From Hydractinia symbiolongicarpus (lineage: Eukaryota > Cnidaria > Hydrozoa > Anthoathecata > Hydractiniidae): a DNA stretch of 64,000 bases. Each line of letters opens with the position of its first letter. Position 1 is the stretch's first letter. Shown here in pieces: positions 62,123 to 64,000 of this stretch. The notes under the pieces were generated by a model. It had not been told where the DNA came from. It saw only the letters and a program-made list of their open reading frames with translations, and made no database searches. Both the position numbers and the translations under genes were made by a program. The stretch is taken from positions 14,485,501 through 14,549,500 of the forward strand of contig NC_079881.1 of assembly GCF_029227915.1 (NCBI RefSeq). The letters run 5' to 3'.

Positions 62123-63434
62123 TTAGTATGGAAGACTGTCCTGTATAAAATTTGTTATTACTTCCCGTACAATATCACCCTCTGCAAGATTTCTTAAATA
62201 CACAGAGTAATCTAATTGTTGTGTCTCTGCTTTATGCTTTTCCATTTCAATTTTCACCAAATCAGGGTCAATAACACATTTGTTAAGTTCACATATAGTG
62301 TGCAGCACAAAACATGCATAGATTGCCACAGGAACAAAATCTATTTTTAAATCAACTTTCTTTGCTAAAAAACCCCATCTGGCTTTTAAGCGTCCAAAAG
62401 CACACTCGACTGGGTTTCTTGCTGACCGGAGCATGTTGTTAAATAACACTTGAGCATTTGTTGAACAACTATGGTACTCTTTCATACAGTACGGTGTCAA
62501 GGGGTATGCAGGGTCACCAATCAAATAGTTTGGAACTTTGGCTCGGCCTGGCAGGATGTCCTTATAAGTAATGGGTATTTCCTCATCTTTAAGTTTAGCA
62601 GCAATATTTGAGTTGGCAAACACCTTCGCGTCATGTACACTGCCTGGCCACCTACAATCAACATCCATGAAATAGCCACGGAAATCGCATACTGCCTGAA
62701 CGTTAAGAGAAAAATACATTTTGTAAGAAAAATAATCTTGTGAATGTTCACTAGGTCGTAAAATTTGTACGTGGGTGCCATCTATGCAGCCAAAAGCTTG
62801 CGTCATTCCAAATTTGGCCTCAAATTCTCCTACCCTTTCAAGCATCTCTTCTTTTGTTTTGGCAGGGCTATGTATTTTGGTCTAAGCTTGTAAGTTATGC
62901 AGTTACAAACATCTGTTATGACTTTTGACACCGTAGATATGTGCAAGCCAAAAGTGTTTGCTGTCATTGACAAAGATCCTGTGTCTTTCAAGTAGTACAA
63001 CGTTACTGCAACTTTTTTTCTGCAGACAAGGCTCGATAATTTGGAGATGTGTTGTCAGGAGTAATCCATATGCGTATTTGATCTACTAAATCAGTAAACA
63101 TAGCCTTTGTCATTCTGAAGTTCTTTTTCCAATTCTTCTCGGGAAGAACATCAAAAAACATGTTCAACCACCACTGTTCCACTCGTCCTTGTTTGAACCA
63201 TGTTGAACGAGGAATTCGGTTTTTCCTTTGCTCTTTCAATGCCTTCTGTTTTTTTATCCAACAGTTTCTTTTGCTTCCACTCAAAAGTGATGCAGTTAAA
63301 AGAGTTCTATAGTGAGTGTATTGAAGTGCTAAAATCATTAACAATGTATTGAGCTGCAACAACAATGTTGATGATGTTAAAAAAATCTGTTTATTCGCTT
63401 GCAATTTTGGTTTGTTTTCGTTTTGACGCGCCAT
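62123..63434 (-). CDS. PIF/Harbinger transposase (DDE_Tnp_4, HARBI1-like)
   Basis: The N-terminal frame 63003-63434 contains WFKQGRVEQWWLNMFFDVLPEKNWKKNFRM and the TKAMFTDLVDQ region. A middle part is in another frame (62860-63002), with GLHISTVSKVI, a helix-turn-helix. The C-terminal frame 62123-62845 has the catalytic residues: AFGCIDGTHV (Asp), YLIGDPAYPL (Asp) and ARNPVECAFGRLKARW (Glu). At least two frame changes occur: one at the a-run before AVTLYY (about 63015-63022) and one near 62870. The D-D-E residues are present, so the copy may be recently active and the shifts could be base-calling errors. Confidence 0.8.
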
Positions 63435-63582
63435 TATACTTTAGAAAAATTTAAATTTGGCGCTTGTGTTGTGACATCGTCCCGGCGCACTTTTTTCCAT
63501 ATAAAGGCGGGATAAAATCATCCCGGCAAACGTCCCGTCCCGGCAATCGTCCCGTCCCGCCTCTCATATAAACAGCCCCTAA

Positions 63583-64000
63583 GCCATGGACAGGGCCTAC
63601 CTTTGACACGTTTTGTGATGAGAGGTGCGTGTTTATCAGCAATCGATGTAAGTCCTTCTTTCATGTAACTCAAAGCTCTATTAACATTTTGTGTTTCGTA
63701 AAATGGTTTCCAATTAAAATTTGCAACATCGGAAGAAAAGTTTGTGTGATTATATTTTGAATAATCTCTGCATTCAATTGTTCTGAATTGTTCTTTACGA
63801 TGGTTTAATTTTCGTACACATGCAACACAATCATGATCACTTAGACTCAGGGGAATAACTTCCGTACAATGAACATGAGAGAAATTGTTTGTTAGAATAA
63901 CGTCAATTAAAGTTTGTGTGTCTTTTGTTACACGAGTTGGTGATTTAACGATTTGTGTAAGTCCGTGGGTGACAAAAATATTTTTAATTTCTTTGTTATT
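63583..64000 (-). pseudogene. LINE endonuclease C-terminal part (continues beyond window)
   Basis: A continuous minus-strand frame from the window edge carrying endonuclease motifs (THGLTQIVKSPTR, TLIDVILTNN, VIPLSLSDHDCV, then NFNWKPFYE and ADKHAPLITKRVKGRPCPWL). It joins colinearly to the frame ending at 60374 once the Harbinger insert and one TAA are discounted. Confidence 0.75.

Larger units (their letters stand above)
60378..63579. mobile_element. PIF/Harbinger transposon (3,202 bp), complete
   Basis: TIRs begin ggggctgtttatatgagagg and match at both ends through several gggacggga units. Flanking TAA (60375-60377 and 63580-63582) is a 3 bp TWA target duplication, diagnostic for PIF/Harbinger. 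It carries the expected two genes, a Myb/SANT-like protein and a DDE transposase. Subterminal regions are unusually rich in gggatcccg/cgggacg words. Confidence 0.9.
58780..64000 (-). mobile_element. LINE (CR1/L2-like) interrupted by a Harbinger element, open at the window edge
   Basis: Reading on the minus strand, 63583-64000 encodes the C-terminal part of an EEP endonuclease (THGLTQIVKSPTR, LIDVILTN, PLSLSDHD). It is followed, after the 60378-63579 insertion, by the linker and reverse transcriptase down to about 58864. The assembly across the insertion is colinear with no lost codons. The family is inferred from the endonuclease and RT phrases. The 3' end is not precisely defined. Confidence 0.75.

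Overview
This is a window of eukaryotic, AT-rich, transposon-dense DNA. It is most likely from a metazoan, and I infer a cnidarian, because the gene families in its two Polinton-like elements resemble sets I associate with Hydra and coral genomes. I see no rRNA, tRNA or CRISPR. The only candidate host gene piece is one F-box coding exon near 7.1-7.25 kb.

Layout. 1-19 kb: intergenic DNA packed with old elements. These are a degenerate Penelope-like element with RT and GIY-YIG remnants (1.85-2.96 kb, minus), a 5'-truncated LINE ending in an ATG microsatellite (2.96-3.97 kb), a 1.4 kb TIR element holding ~61 bp tandem repeats (4.5-5.9 kb), several non-autonomous Helitrons (hairpin plus CTAG ends) and several MITE-like inverted-repeat elements. 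19-21 kb: fragments of a decayed Polinton-like element (element B), including a broken protein-primed-type DNA polymerase B.

21.0-36.1 kb: a large, almost perfect inverted duplication. Arms 21027-27627 and 29451-36051 (about 6.6 kb each, mirrored about position 28539) flank a unique 1.8 kb core. Each arm carries element B genes: a packaging ATPase remnant, Cys-rich zinc-ribbon repeats, FKTQ-type repeats, a possible ssDNA-binding protein, membrane and structural proteins. Each arm also carries the start of a second transposon.

35.06-55.76 kb: a 4.65 kb DNA transposon with ~275 bp NotI-rich TIRs, an RVE-fold DDE transposase and a HECT E3 ligase-like gene. It is split by a 16,047 bp Polinton/Maverick-like element (element A, 39395-55441) with 300 bp TIRs. 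Element A encodes a putative major capsid protein, a putative minor capsid protein, an FtsK/HerA-type packaging ATPase, several small membrane proteins, a retroviral-type integrase, SAP-domain proteins, a SAP+RING protein and a SAP+PolB polymerase. Capsid, ATPase, integrase and polymerase together imply a virus-like self-synthesising life style. I found no adenain-type protease. Several of its genes end in a recurrent GTTAC...GTAAC hairpin.

55.8-64 kb: tandem repeats, then a second LINE on the minus strand (endonuclease and RT). It is interrupted by a complete 3.2 kb PIF/Harbinger element (60378-63579) with a TAA target duplication, a Myb-like gene and a DDE transposase.

Many genes are broken by single-base shifts, often in homopolymers. 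These may be decay or consensus errors; the arms and the HECT gene are good places to test this.
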